NCBI RefSeq assembly: GCF_031082405.1
Contig: NZ_JAVHJU010000062.1
Coordinates: 62,001 to 126,000 of the forward strand
Direction: 5' to 3'
From: Amycolatopsis sp. A133
GTDB taxonomy: Bacteria; Actinomycetota; Actinomycetes; Mycobacteriales; Pseudonocardiaceae
DNA length: 64,000 nt
Shown: positions 24,340-32,020 of the stretch, one piece after another
Layout: each line of letters starts with the position of its first letter
Numbering within the stretch: position 1 is the stretch's first letter
Notes under the pieces: model-generated
The model's database searches: none
What the model saw: only the letters and a program-made list of their open reading frames with translations
What the model was told of the DNA's origin: nothing
Translations under genes and position numbers: made by a program

Positions 24340-24365
24340 TCGAACGAGCGGCCCGTGGATCGACA
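24340..24365 (-). promoter_or_regulatory. ECF42-type promoter driving the DGPF/sigma operon
   Basis: On the minus strand TGTCGA (24365-24360) is followed after 16 bases by TCGA (24343-24340). The TGTCGA -35 element with a CGA-type -10 is the published ECF42 pattern as remembered. It lies upstream of the DGPF gene start at 24292 and predicts autoregulation. Confidence 0.65.
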
Positions 24366-24504
24366 CGGCCGCGGAGAAATCTTCCGCCGCCATCCGGCGA
24401 TCCGGCCGGCGGGGCCGCCGCACCGGTACTTGAACGAGCAACTAGATGCGGGTAGTAGTGGCAGCAGGACCGAAATGGTCCGTTCACTCTGCAGGGGAGA
24501 AGTT

Positions 24505-25398
24505 ATGCCACTGGGTTTCAGCCTTCCGGTGTTCGGCAAGGCGGCGGCCACGCCGGGCGGGATCGCGCGGTACGCGCGCGAGGCGGAACGGGCCGGCGCG
24601 GCCGGTCTCTGGGTCGGCGACCGCCTGCTGTCGCCGGTCGATCCGGTTGTGCCCTACCCGGGCTACGACACCATGCCCGAGGAGTTCCACACCGCGCAGG
24701 ACCCGTTCGCCGCGTTGGCCGTCGCCGCGGCCGTGACCGAGACCGCCGTGCTCGGGTCGAGCACCATCAACGCCACCCAGTACCAGCCCGCGAACCTCGC
24801 CCGGCTGCTGACCAGCATCGACGTGGCGAGCAACGGACGGCTGCTGCCCGGGCTGGGCATCGGCTGGTCGCCCGACGAGTACGCGGCCGTCGGGGTGCCG
24901 ATGGCCGAGCGCGGCAAGCGGCTGGACGACCTGCTCGACCTCCTCGAGACGTGGTGGACCAAGGACACCGTGTCGCACGAAGGCGTCGGCTACACCGTCG
25001 CGGAGACCCACGTCGCGCTGAAGCCGGTGCGCAAGCCGCCGGTCCACCTGGCCGGGTTCGGGGAGAAGGCGCTGCGCCGGGTCGCCGAGCGGGCGGACGG
25101 CTGGCTCCCCGTCTGGTCGGTGCCCGAGCAGTTCCCCGCCGACGTGATCACCTCCACCCTGGCCAAGCTCCGCGCCGACGCCGAGCGGGCCGGCCGTGAC
25201 CCGCGGGCGCTCGGGGTGGCGCTGCGGGTGAACGCCGACCCCGGCACGGCGGCGGAGGCCATCGCCGAATCGGTCACCAAGATCGTCGAACTCGTCGCCC
25301 CGGACCACACGTTCGTCGACCTCACCTACCTGACCGGCAGCGTGGAAGAGCACCTCGACCTCACCGGCCGGTTGCTGGACCTGACCGCCAAGGGCTGA
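24505..25398 (+). CDS. Luciferase-like (LLM) flavin/F420-dependent oxidoreductase
   Basis: The 297-residue protein is a TIM-barrel LLM enzyme. PLGFSLPVFG and WVGDRLLSPVDP open it, GLGIGWSPDEYAAVGVP is the conserved mid segment, and VHLAGFGEKALRRVAERADGW is the phosphate-binding region. In actinomycetes such proteins mostly use F420, but FMN is possible. ATG 24505 follows a GGGGAGA site; the open frame upstream crosses the ECF42 promoter region. It is divergent from the sigma operon and might be one of its targets. Confidence 0.85.
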   Translation: MPLGFSLPVFGKAAATPGGIARYAREAERAGAAGLWVGDRLLSPVDPVVPYPGYDTMPEEFHTAQDPFAALAVAAAVTETAVLGSSTINATQYQPANLARLLTSIDVASNGRLLPGLGIGWSPDEYAAVGVPMAERGKRLDDLLDLLETWWTKDTVSHEGVGYTVAETHVALKPVRKPPVHLAGFGEKALRRVAERADGWLPVWSVPEQFPADVITSTLAKLRADAERAGRDPRALGVALRVNADPGTAAEAIAESVTKIVELVAPDHTFVDLTYLTGSVEEHLDLTGRLLDLTAKG

Positions 25399-25405
25399 GG
25401 CCCCG

Positions 25406-25438
25406 CGCGGGAACCCCCGGGCCGGAGGGGTTCCCGCG
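25406..25438 (+). terminator. Terminator after the LLM gene
   Basis: A perfect 12-base stem (CGCGGGAACCCC with complement, arms 25406-25417 and 25427-25438) and a 9-base loop sit 7 bases after the stop codon. Confidence 0.7.
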
Positions 25439-25493
25439 TCCGGCGGGTAACGCCGCCCGCCCGGACGGCGACAGCAACCGCGAGAGCGGGGCC

Positions 25494-25506
25494 GGGACAG
25501 TTGTCC
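25494..25506. promoter_or_regulatory. Palindrome upstream of the atypical kinase gene (site A)
   Basis: GGGACAGTTGTCC contains the inverted repeat GGACA-GT-TGTCC. An identical copy (including the preceding C, 14 bases in all) occurs at 27538-27550. It lies 72 bases upstream of the preferred kinase start at 25579. It is probably the binding site of the response regulator encoded here. Confidence 0.65.
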
Positions 25507-25578
25507 GTGACGGGCGGGCCCTCACGCAGGATGATCGGCTGGTCCGACGCTCACCAGGTCACCAGCGGGAGCCGCCTC

Positions 25579-26754
25579 GTGGAACCATCGCCGGAGGGCG
25601 TGCTCGACGCCGATCGGTGGCACGGGGAAGCGACCCGGACGACCACGCTCGCGATCGTGGCCAAGCTCCAGTCGGCCGGCGTCCTGTTCCAGTTCCTCGG
25701 GTCGTTCATCAGCGCGCTGGTCGACCCCTACGCCGATCCGGTGGCCAGGAACGTCGTCCTCGGCCTCTCGCTCGCGCACCTGCCGGTCGCCGTCCTGTTC
25801 CTCAAGCGCCGCAGCCCCTTCGCGATGGGGCGGCAGTGGCTGTGGCTGCCGTGCCTGCAGAGTCTTGCGTTCCCGGCCTTGGCGGCGTTGCTCACCGCGC
25901 CCGACCGGTACGGGGTGGGCGCCTGCACGCCCCTGTGCAACTACGCCGCGCCGACCATCACCTTCCTGACCATGTACGTGCAGGTGATCCCGCTCGCGCT
26001 GACGGCCCGCGTCGTCGTCGAGACGCTGATCGTGGCGGTGCCGGTCGCCGAGCCGATCGTCCTGCTGCTGCTCATGACCGAGCACCCGACGGCCGGGAAC
26101 TTCACCGCGATCGTCGCCGGGCAGCTGCAGCTCGTGGTCGGCTACCTGATCGGCCGGGCCGCGGTGGCCGTCTGCCGGGTCGCGGTCGGCCGCCAGGCCG
26201 AAACCCTGCGGCAGAGCTACGACGAGTTCTTCAACTTCCTGCATTCGCACGTCAAGGCCGGCCTCGCGGCGGTCCGCGCGGAACAGCCCGCCATCCCGGC
26301 GATGCTCGAGAAGCTGGAGGAGCTCGAGCAGGCGGTCAGCGACCGGCGGATCGACATGCTGTTCATCCGGGACCAGATCCCCCTGGCCGTCGTGATCAGC
26401 GAGCGGACCCGCACCTTCACCGGGCGGTTGAAGATCGCCGAGAGCCCGCGGGTCGGCGCGCTCACGGTCGTCCGGCCGATCGGGGCGCTGATCAGCAGGG
26501 CACTGGGCGACCTGCTCAAGAACGTCGTCGTGCACGGCGGCGACACGGTCCGCATCCGCTGCGCGGTGCACGACTTCATGAGCGTGACCGTCGAGGTCGC
26601 CGACAACGGGCCGGGTTTCGACCCGGCCGTGCTCGACGACCCGGCCCGGAGCCTGCACCGCCTCCGCGCCGACGCGCGCCGGCTCGGCGGCGACCTCGAG
26701 CACTTCACCGACGACGGTGAGACCGGCATGCGCCTCAGCCTGCCCCTGCGATAG
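25579..26754 (+). CDS. Atypical membrane sensor histidine kinase
   Basis: The 391-residue protein has five or six membrane segments in residues 30-200 and then a cytoplasmic HATPase domain with N box DLLKNVVVHGG (about 311) and G1 box ADNGPGFDP (about 341). The dimerisation helix is unusual: it lacks the standard ELHD box, and the likely phospho-acceptor is His222 or His224 in FFNFLHSHVKAGL. GTG 25579 is preferred because it follows GGGAG by 7 bases; the frame is open to TTG 25501, but that start would overlap the palindrome at 25494. It is followed by a response regulator gene 20 bases later. The signal is unknown; the many-membrane-segment layout suggests a membrane-borne stimulus. Confidence 0.78.
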   Translation: MEPSPEGVLDADRWHGEATRTTTLAIVAKLQSAGVLFQFLGSFISALVDPYADPVARNVVLGLSLAHLPVAVLFLKRRSPFAMGRQWLWLPCLQSLAFPALAALLTAPDRYGVGACTPLCNYAAPTITFLTMYVQVIPLALTARVVVETLIVAVPVAEPIVLLLLMTEHPTAGNFTAIVAGQLQLVVGYLIGRAAVAVCRVAVGRQAETLRQSYDEFFNFLHSHVKAGLAAVRAEQPAIPAMLEKLEELEQAVSDRRIDMLFIRDQIPLAVVISERTRTFTGRLKIAESPRVGALTVVRPIGALISRALGDLLKNVVVHGGDTVRIRCAVHDFMSVTVEVADNGPGFDPAVLDDPARSLHRLRADARRLGGDLEHFTDDGETGMRLSLPLR

Positions 26755-26774
26755 GCCGGACGACGGAGACGAAG

Positions 26775-27530
26775 ATGCGAGTACTCCTCATCGAGGACAC
26801 CACCCAGCTCGCCGGGCCGGTCGCCCAGCAGCTGCGCGACGAGCACGGCCACGACGTGCAGCGGGCACGGGACCCGCTCGAAGCGCGGAGCCTGACCGGC
26901 CCGTTCGACGTCGTCGTGGTGGACCTGCTGTTCGAGCACCTGAGCCTGGAGTTCGACCGGCGCCGGCTCGGCCGCCGGGTGCGGCCGACCCGCGACCGGC
27001 TGCTCGTCACCGGGCTGACCGCGGTGACCGACTTCCTCGCCCGCCCGGAGCCCAGCGGGATCGTGCTGTGGACCTCCGGTGAGGCGAACCGGAGGCTGCA
27101 CCTGCTGTACGCCGAAGAAGAACTCGGGATCCGCGCGTTCTGCTCCAAGAGTTCCGGCACGGGGAAGGCCGACGTGCTCAACGCGGCGATCGCCGCCGCC
27201 GCGGCGGGCCGTCCCCACGTCGACCCGGTGCTCAGCGCGTACCTGCCGGGCAGCCACGGGCACCCGATTTCGCGCACGATTTTCCGCGAAGAAAAACACC
27301 GGGCGATCTGGCGGGCCGTCGCACTGGGCGCGCATTCCCGGGAAGAGATCGCCGAACTCACCGGCCACCCCCGCCGGACGATCGGCAACCTGATGCCCGA
27401 GCTGCTCGCCGAGCTCCTCACCCTCGATCCCGGCATCCAGGCGGGCAAGCCGCTCAACGAAGTCGTCCGGTACGCGAACCGGAATTGGGAGTTCTTCCTC
27501 GACGACGCCGTGCGCCGCCGGTTTCCCTGA
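26775..27530 (+). CDS. Atypical response regulator with C-terminal DNA-binding domain
   Basis: The 251-residue protein has a receiver-like domain with acidic residues Glu7/Asp8 (LLIEDTTQ), a phospho-acceptor candidate Asp50 (VVVVDLLFE), a Thr/Ser in LWTSGE and a Lys in AFCSKSSG, then a C-terminal helix-turn-helix (HSREEIAELTGHPRRTIGNLM, about 195-220) unlike LuxR or OmpR outputs. The receiver is longer than usual between Asp50 and the LWTSGE strand. It is the partner of the kinase upstream. The C-terminal domain reads like a sigma-factor region 4 or short HTH. It probably binds the repeated palindrome seen before the kinase gene and before the next operon. Confidence 0.75.
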   Translation: MRVLLIEDTTQLAGPVAQQLRDEHGHDVQRARDPLEARSLTGPFDVVVVDLLFEHLSLEFDRRRLGRRVRPTRDRLLVTGLTAVTDFLARPEPSGIVLWTSGEANRRLHLLYAEEELGIRAFCSKSSGTGKADVLNAAIAAAAAGRPHVDPVLSAYLPGSHGHPISRTIFREEKHRAIWRAVALGAHSREEIAELTGHPRRTIGNLMPELLAELLTLDPGIQAGKPLNEVVRYANRNWEFFLDDAVRRRFP

Positions 27531-27537
27531 CCGGGGC

Positions 27538-27550
27538 GGGACAGTTGTCC
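27538..27550. promoter_or_regulatory. Palindrome upstream of the DUF4429-like gene (site B)
   Basis: The 13 bases are identical to the palindrome at 25494-25506, GGACA-GT-TGTCC with a leading G. It lies 82 bases upstream of the ATG at 27633, nearly the same distance as site A from the kinase gene, and a TATTCA-like -10 follows around 27568. This links the two-component pair to the two genes behind it. Confidence 0.65.
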
Positions 27551-27632
27551 TGGAGGCGGGGTCGGATATTCATTACTTTCGGTACACACCCGGTTCGGGT
27601 GCCCGGAATCGACCCACGCAAAGGACGAAGCA

Positions 27633-27968
27633 ATGTTGGTGACCACCAAACGCGGCAGTGTGGAATTCGACGGCACCGCCGTCACGATCCGGCCTCCGCG
27701 CGGCCTGGGCAGCATTCTATCCGGCAAATCGGAGATGTCGGTGCCGCTGCGCGCCATCCGCTACATCGAGTTCAGCCCGGCGGTGGCGATGAAGAACGGC
27801 TACTTCCGCATCAACACCGGCCAGCCGCCCCTGGCGGGCACGCCGATGCGCCCGGCGTTCATGGAGGCGATCAAGGACGCGCACGCCATCATCTTCACCG
27901 GCCGCGAATCGGCGCAGTTCGTCCAGCTGAAGAACGCGATCGAAGAAGCGCTCGGCCATGTCCGCTGA
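27633..27968 (+). CDS. Small DUF4429-like/PH-type protein
   Basis: The 111-residue protein has no signal or membrane segment. Its layout (VEFDGTAVTIRP, then RAIRYIEFSPA, then a final FTGRESAQFVQLKNAIEEAL) resembles the DUF4429/PH-like domain that occurs in actinobacterial membrane-stress proteins. The C-terminal end overlaps the start of the next gene by 11 bases, so the two are coupled. The partner membrane protein suggests a peripheral role at the membrane. Family assignment is by recollection of pattern, not a search. Confidence 0.6.
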   Translation: MLVTTKRGSVEFDGTAVTIRPPRGLGSILSGKSEMSVPLRAIRYIEFSPAVAMKNGYFRINTGQPPLAGTPMRPAFMEAIKDAHAIIFTGRESAQFVQLKNAIEEALGHVR

Positions 27969-28533
27969 CGCGGCGAGCGCGTCGCCGGACCGGAACGCGC
28001 TGGTCGCTCTGGTCCTGGCGGTCCTCGGGGTGGTGGCCGGGGTGTTCGCCTTCAAGCTGCACCTGCGCGGCGGCGACGACAAGCTCTTCACCTACAGCCT
28101 GGGCCTCGCCTGCTCCGGCTTCTACATGAGCAGCCTCGGAAAGGCGGTGAAAGCACTGCGGGCCAGGACGGCACCGGCGCCGGGATCCTCGGGCACGCCA
28201 AGGATCCTCGCCACGGCCGCGGTGGTGACCCTCGCCGGCGCGATCGTCTTCACGTTCTCCTCGGTCTTCGCCCACTACCTGGCGCAGTTCGACGACCTCA
28301 GCGGACTGGAGGTGGTGGTCGGGCTGGTCGTGTCGGTGCTGCCGTTCCTCGGCCCGCTGCTGCTCGGCGGCTGCTACTTCTACGCCTTGCAGCAGTCGCT
28401 GTGCGAGGCCGGCTGGAACATGGCGGCGGCACTGCTGGGCGCCCTGGTTTGCGCGGGCGCGTCCGTGGCGATCTGGTACGGCTTGAACATCTCCCTCGGC
28501 CCGGTCGTCTACCGGCAGCTGGGGCTGTTCTGA
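27958..28533 (+). CDS. Small polytopic membrane protein, unknown
   Basis: The 191-residue protein has about five hydrophobic segments, among them residues about 12-30 (ALVALVLAVLGVVAGVFAF), about 80-100 (ILATAAVVTLAGAIVFTF), about 112-150 and about 155-180. It carries no catalytic signature. ATG 27958 lies inside the preceding gene (11-base overlap). With the DUF4429-like protein and two-component pair it forms a four-gene unit, so it is a candidate membrane effector or sensor partner. Confidence 0.6.
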   Translation: MSADAASASPDRNALVALVLAVLGVVAGVFAFKLHLRGGDDKLFTYSLGLACSGFYMSSLGKAVKALRARTAPAPGSSGTPRILATAAVVTLAGAIVFTFSSVFAHYLAQFDDLSGLEVVVGLVVSVLPFLGPLLLGGCYFYALQQSLCEAGWNMAAALLGALVCAGASVAIWYGLNISLGPVVYRQLGLF

Positions 28534-28540
28534 CGAGGCC

Positions 28541-28577
28541 GCGGCCACTGCCGTCCACTGTGGACAGCAGTGGCCGC
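28541..28577. terminator. Strong hairpin between convergent genes
   Basis: GCGGCCACTGC (28541-28551) pairs perfectly with 28567-28577, and inside it GTCCAC pairs with GTGGAC, giving a long interrupted hairpin. It lies between the stop at 28533 (plus) and the stop at 28603 (minus) and can serve both directions. Confidence 0.7.
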
Positions 28578-28602
28578 GCCCCGCCGGACGTCGGCCCGCC
28601 GG

Positions 28603-29172
28603 CTAGGACAGCCGGACCAGGTCCAGCAGCGTCCGCGCGTAACCGGTGACGGCCGCCTCGGTTTCGCCGCGCCCCGGCGAAGTGCCGTTCACGACCAAGA
28701 CCACATTGGACTTGCGGGCGACGAGCACGACCAGGCTCCCGTGCGCGCTGATCCTCGCCTCGTCGCCGATCCCGCCCACCGGGGTGTCCGCGCCGAGCGC
28801 AAAGCCCGCCTTCGGCCCGAGATACCGGGTGACCCGAGACGCGGCCTCGGCTTCGGCTTCCCCGGTGCCACTGCGGTTCCCCGCCCGCCGGAACAACGAG
28901 AACTGCGCCTCGACCGGCGAAGACCCGCCCCACACGCAGTCGGCGCCTTCGACGTCACCGGGGCCGGTGACGCGAGCCGGCGCTCCCGCCGCGGGCAGGC
29001 CGGGAAGCGGCGGACAGACCGCGGGCAGCGCCACCGCTTCGTGCCGGCCCGGCCACCACGGGCTGAGCCACGGCCGGTCGAGCACCGCGAACGCGGCGCC
29101 GAGCACCACCACGGCCAGCGCCGCGCCCCACACCGGCCACCGCCGTCGTCGCCCCGCCACGGCCTCTGTCAT
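28603..29172 (-). CDS. Membrane-anchored DUF3558-like protein
   Basis: The 189-residue protein has a basic N-terminus and one membrane anchor (residues about 13-30), then an outside domain. The domain begins with a Cys-containing Cys-Pro-Pro-Leu and later has GDVEGADCVWGG, the two-Cys pattern seen in DUF3558 lipoproteins of actinobacteria, with GFALGADTPVGGIGDEA near the end. DUF3558 proteins are surface proteins of unknown role. It stands alone, convergent with the membrane protein gene. Confidence 0.6.
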   Translation of the reverse strand: MTEAVAGRRRRWPVWGAALAVVVLGAAFAVLDRPWLSPWWPGRHEAVALPAVCPPLPGLPAAGAPARVTGPGDVEGADCVWGGSSPVEAQFSLFRRAGNRSGTGEAEAEAASRVTRYLGPKAGFALGADTPVGGIGDEARISAHGSLVVLVARKSNVVLVVNGTSPGRGETEAAVTGYARTLLDLVRLS

Positions 29173-29400
29173 CGGCCCCTCCCGATGTCCTGGTCACCGG
29201 CAGCCTAACCGAGCGGGGCGTTCCGGCATCCGGGCCGGTGCGCTGGTCCATCCGGGTGGAAGCGCCGGAACCGTGTTGACCGGCGGCGTGCTCGCGCGTT
29301 GCCTGGTACTGCCGGACGAGGGGCCCGGCCGGGGGCGCATGGGGGAACAAGCACACATTCCACTGTCGTGCGCTAACTGAATATCGTCCACTAGGGGGTA

Positions 29401-31605
29401 GTGGCATTGTTTTATCGGAAACGCCTGTCGGCGGCCATTGTTTTGGCCGCCGTGGCGGCATTGATCGCCACCATGGTGCAGCCGGCCGCCGCGGCCGAAT
29501 CGAGCGACAACGCGATCGGGGATTCCGTGGTCGCCACCATCGTGAATCGCGAAAACCACAACTGCCTCGACAGCGACTACAACGGGAACGTCTACCTCAA
29601 CCCGTGCGGGGCCAGGAACTACTACCAGCACTGGCAAGCCGTCGGCCACACGCTGGTGAACGTCCGGACGGGCCGGTGCCTGGACAGCAACAACGCCGGT
29701 GACGTGTACACCTTGGAGTGCAGCAACAGCGAGTTCCAGCAGTGGGGTGGCGGCGGCGAACACGTCGTCGGGAACCGGAAGACGCTGCTGGCCGTGACCG
29801 CCGTCGGCGAACACGGGGTGCACGCCTACACGCCGATCGGCCTGGACGAGCAGCTCTGGGACACGCCGCTGACCGACGGTGTCTGCGATCCCGACCCGCT
29901 CGAGATGCGGGTCGACCAGGTCCTCGAAGACGACTGGACGAAGATCCAGGACACGCAGCAGAGCACCGAAGGCCTCGCCGGTCCGTGGGACTGGAAGGTG
30001 ACGAAGGGCGTCGGCTCGCACATCACGGCGTCGACGACCGCCACCGTCGGCGCGGAATTCGCCGTCGGGCAGTTCAAGGCGTCCGCGTCGGGAACCATCA
30101 CCGAAGGCGTGACGCACGACATGACCTACACCGTCGAACTGCCCTTCCACGCGATCATTCCCAAGGGCCAGGTCATGTACGCGAACTACGGCGCGCACCG
30201 GCACAACATCCTGTTCCACTGGCACCGCAGCGCGAAGGACTGCACGGATCTGGAAAGCGGCCAGTACAAGCTCACGGTTCCGTTCGCGCAGGGTTTCTAC
30301 TGGCGTTGCGAAACGCGCCTGGACCCCGACTGCCGGCAGAAGATCGAGGCGGCGAACAGCGGGACCAGCCGGGCCCGGCTCGCGGCCTCGTTCTACCCGT
30401 ACTACGAGCGGCTCGAACTGGGGGCACCGCCGGAGGAGCCGCCGCCGTCCCGGAAGGCGACCAGCGTCGGCTACACCGGCCCGGTGACGGCCGCCTACCA
30501 CGATTCCGTCGTCGCGTCGGCCAAGGTGACCAGTGCAGGAAACCCGGTGGGCGCGGGCCTGGTGACCTTCACCCTGGGGCGCAGCAGCTGCGTCGCGGGT
30601 GTGAACCCTTCCGGTACCGCGTCCTGCCAGCTCGACATCGCGGACACACCCGGCGCGGCGACGATGCACGTCTCCTACGGGGGTACGGCCGGCTACTTCC
30701 CGAGTTCCACGAGCGTGCCCTTCACCATCACGAAGGCACCGACCAAGCTCGGCTACACCGGCACCAAGCACATCGCCAACGGCGAGCCCGCGCACCTGGC
30801 CGCCGTGCTGACCGAGAACGGGCGCCTCACCGGCCCCCTCGCGGGCCGCGCGGTGCACCTCACCCTGGGCCAGGGGGCGACGCAGCAGGCGTGTGACGCG
30901 ACGACGGACACCGCCGGGACAGCGCAGTGCGACGTCCCGTCGGCGGACCAGCCGCTGAACGACACCGCGACCGTGCCGGTCGGGGCAAGCTTCGCCGGCG
31001 ACGAGTTCTACCTGCCGTCCAGCGACTCGGCCCAGGCCCGGCTGCAGTACTACACCGGACGGGCCGTCGGGCTCGACGCCTCGGTGAACCTGCCCCTGCT
31101 GCCGCTGAAGCTGGGGCCGGCTCCGGACACCGGACCGGTCCGCACGGCCACCGCGTCCCGGACCACCACACCGTGCACCGCGTCGATCGGCGTACTGGTG
31201 GTCAACGCCCGCGCGCTGTGCCCGCAGGTCACCACGACCCTGAAGCCGGGCACGATCTCCGCCACCGTGCACGTCGACGACGTCCACGTGGGACTGCCGG
31301 GCCTGCCGGTGATCGACATCGCCGGCCTCACGGCGACCTCGACGAGCACCTGCACGGGCGCAACCGGTTCGGCGACGATGAGGCTGTCGATCGCCGGCGC
31401 GCAGGTGACGGTGCCGACCCAGCCGAACAGCACGATCCCGCTGGCCGGCGGCGGCCGGATCGTCGTCAACGAGCAGAAACCGGTGGCGGGCGCCGACTTC
31501 GGGCTGGCCGAAACCGCCGTGCACATCGTGCTGCCGGGCCTGACGGGCAACCTGGTCGACATCACCGTCGGCTCGCCGGTGAGCGCGTCGCACAACTGCA
31601 CGTGA
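29401..31605 (+). CDS. Large secreted lectin protein with predicted aerolysin-like pore-forming segment
   Basis: This 734-residue protein has a signal peptide (residues 1-32, cut after AAA), a ricin-B-like lectin domain (about 43-155; HNCLDSDYNGN, GRCLDSNNAG), and a middle segment (about 165-335) with a long alternating strand run at about 205-237 (ASTTATVGAEFAVGQF, then KASASGTITEG), the pattern of the transmembrane hairpin of aerolysin/ETX-MTX2 beta-pore-forming toxins, followed by paired Cys residues. Two Ig-like repeats (about 355-545, each with a CQLD/CDV-type Cys) follow, then a C-terminal domain (about 550-734) resembling the choice-of-anchor P family (YYTGRAVGLDASVNLPLLP). GTG 29401 is the natural start before the signal. 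The pore-former call is pattern-based inference. Confidence 0.62.
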   Translation: MALFYRKRLSAAIVLAAVAALIATMVQPAAAAESSDNAIGDSVVATIVNRENHNCLDSDYNGNVYLNPCGARNYYQHWQAVGHTLVNVRTGRCLDSNNAGDVYTLECSNSEFQQWGGGGEHVVGNRKTLLAVTAVGEHGVHAYTPIGLDEQLWDTPLTDGVCDPDPLEMRVDQVLEDDWTKIQDTQQSTEGLAGPWDWKVTKGVGSHITASTTATVGAEFAVGQFKASASGTITEGVTHDMTYTVELPFHAIIPKGQVMYANYGAHRHNILFHWHRSAKDCTDLESGQYKLTVPFAQGFYWRCETRLDPDCRQKIEAANSGTSRARLAASFYPYYERLELGAPPEEPPPSRKATSVGYTGPVTAAYHDSVVASAKVTSAGNPVGAGLVTFTLGRSSCVAGVNPSGTASCQLDIADTPGAATMHVSYGGTAGYFPSSTSVPFTITKAPTKLGYTGTKHIANGEPAHLAAVLTENGRLTGPLAGRAVHLTLGQGATQQACDATTDTAGTAQCDVPSADQPLNDTATVPVGASFAGDEFYLPSSDSAQARLQYYTGRAVGLDASVNLPLLPLKLGPAPDTGPVRTATASRTTTPCTASIGVLVVNARALCPQVTTTLKPGTISATVHVDDVHVGLPGLPVIDIAGLTATSTSTCTGATGSATMRLSIAGAQVTVPTQPNSTIPLAGGGRIVVNEQKPVAGADFGLAETAVHIVLPGLTGNLVDITVGSPVSASHNCT

Positions 31606-31611
31606 CGAGCG

Positions 31612-31639
31612 GTGCCCCTCGGACCGGTCCGAGGGGCAC
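31612..31639 (+). terminator. 28-base perfect palindrome after the lectin gene
   Basis: GTGCCCCTCGGACC is followed at once by its exact complement, so the element forms a 14-base-pair stem with no spare loop bases (in RNA a few central bases open). It begins 7 bases after the stop codon. Confidence 0.75.
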
Positions 31640-31780
31640 TCCCGGCTCACCCGGGCCGGACCCGCGCATTCTCCACGATTACGCGACGGCGGACGCCTGC
31701 CGCTCCAACGCCCGTTCGCCGCCGAAGTACGCGACACTGCCCGCCGGTGAACGCGTCGCACCACCGCACGTGACCGGCGA

Positions 31781-31808
31781 TGCCCCTTCGGACCGGTCCG
31801 AGGGGGCA
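31781..31808 (+). terminator. Second copy of the terminator palindrome
   Basis: TGCCCCTTCGGACC pairs with the following 14 bases with one G-U pair. It is the divergent copy of the hairpin at 31612-31639 within the direct repeat. Confidence 0.65.
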
Positions 31809-31961
31809 CTCCCGGCTCACCCGGGCCGGGCTCGTCGAACACCGCGAAACTTTCGCCGGAAATCCCGTTCCTTTCGAAACCCCGGCGACAGAGAATAACC
31901 ACAATTCTCTTTCGACTCTTGGTTGAACTTTGTCCGGATCGAGGTTAAGCTGCTGCCATCC

Positions 31962-31975
31962 TGGGAGCGCTCCCA
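31962..31975. promoter_or_regulatory. Perfect CebR-type box upstream of the LPMO gene
   Basis: TGGGAGCGCTCCCA is a perfect 14-base palindrome and is exactly the published Streptomyces CebR-box consensus, where the LacI-family repressor CebR releases cellulose-use genes when cello-oligosaccharides are present. It lies 46 bases upstream of the monooxygenase start at 32021. Confidence 0.85.
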
Positions 31976-32020
31976 CATGAACCACCACCGCTCGATCAAT
32001 CCGAGAATGGAGGCTCATCC

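Larger units (their letters stand above)
31575..31829 (+). repeat. Direct repeat: duplicated 3' end of the lectin gene and its terminator
   Basis: The segment 31575-31659 (last codons, stop codon and terminator) is repeated at about 31743-31829, 168 bases later, with about ten differences. Both copies include the CACGTGAC around the stop and a long hairpin. Only the first belongs to the intact gene; the second copy is cut from any coding sequence. A tandem duplication of the gene tail, or loss of a second gene copy, would explain it. The surrounding 415-base gap (31606-32020) holds no gene. Confidence 0.7.

Noticed and set aside
29401..31605. Ordinary glycoside hydrolase with ricin domain
   Set aside because: No catalytic acid pair or known hydrolase motif is visible; the middle segment has alternating strand composition instead.
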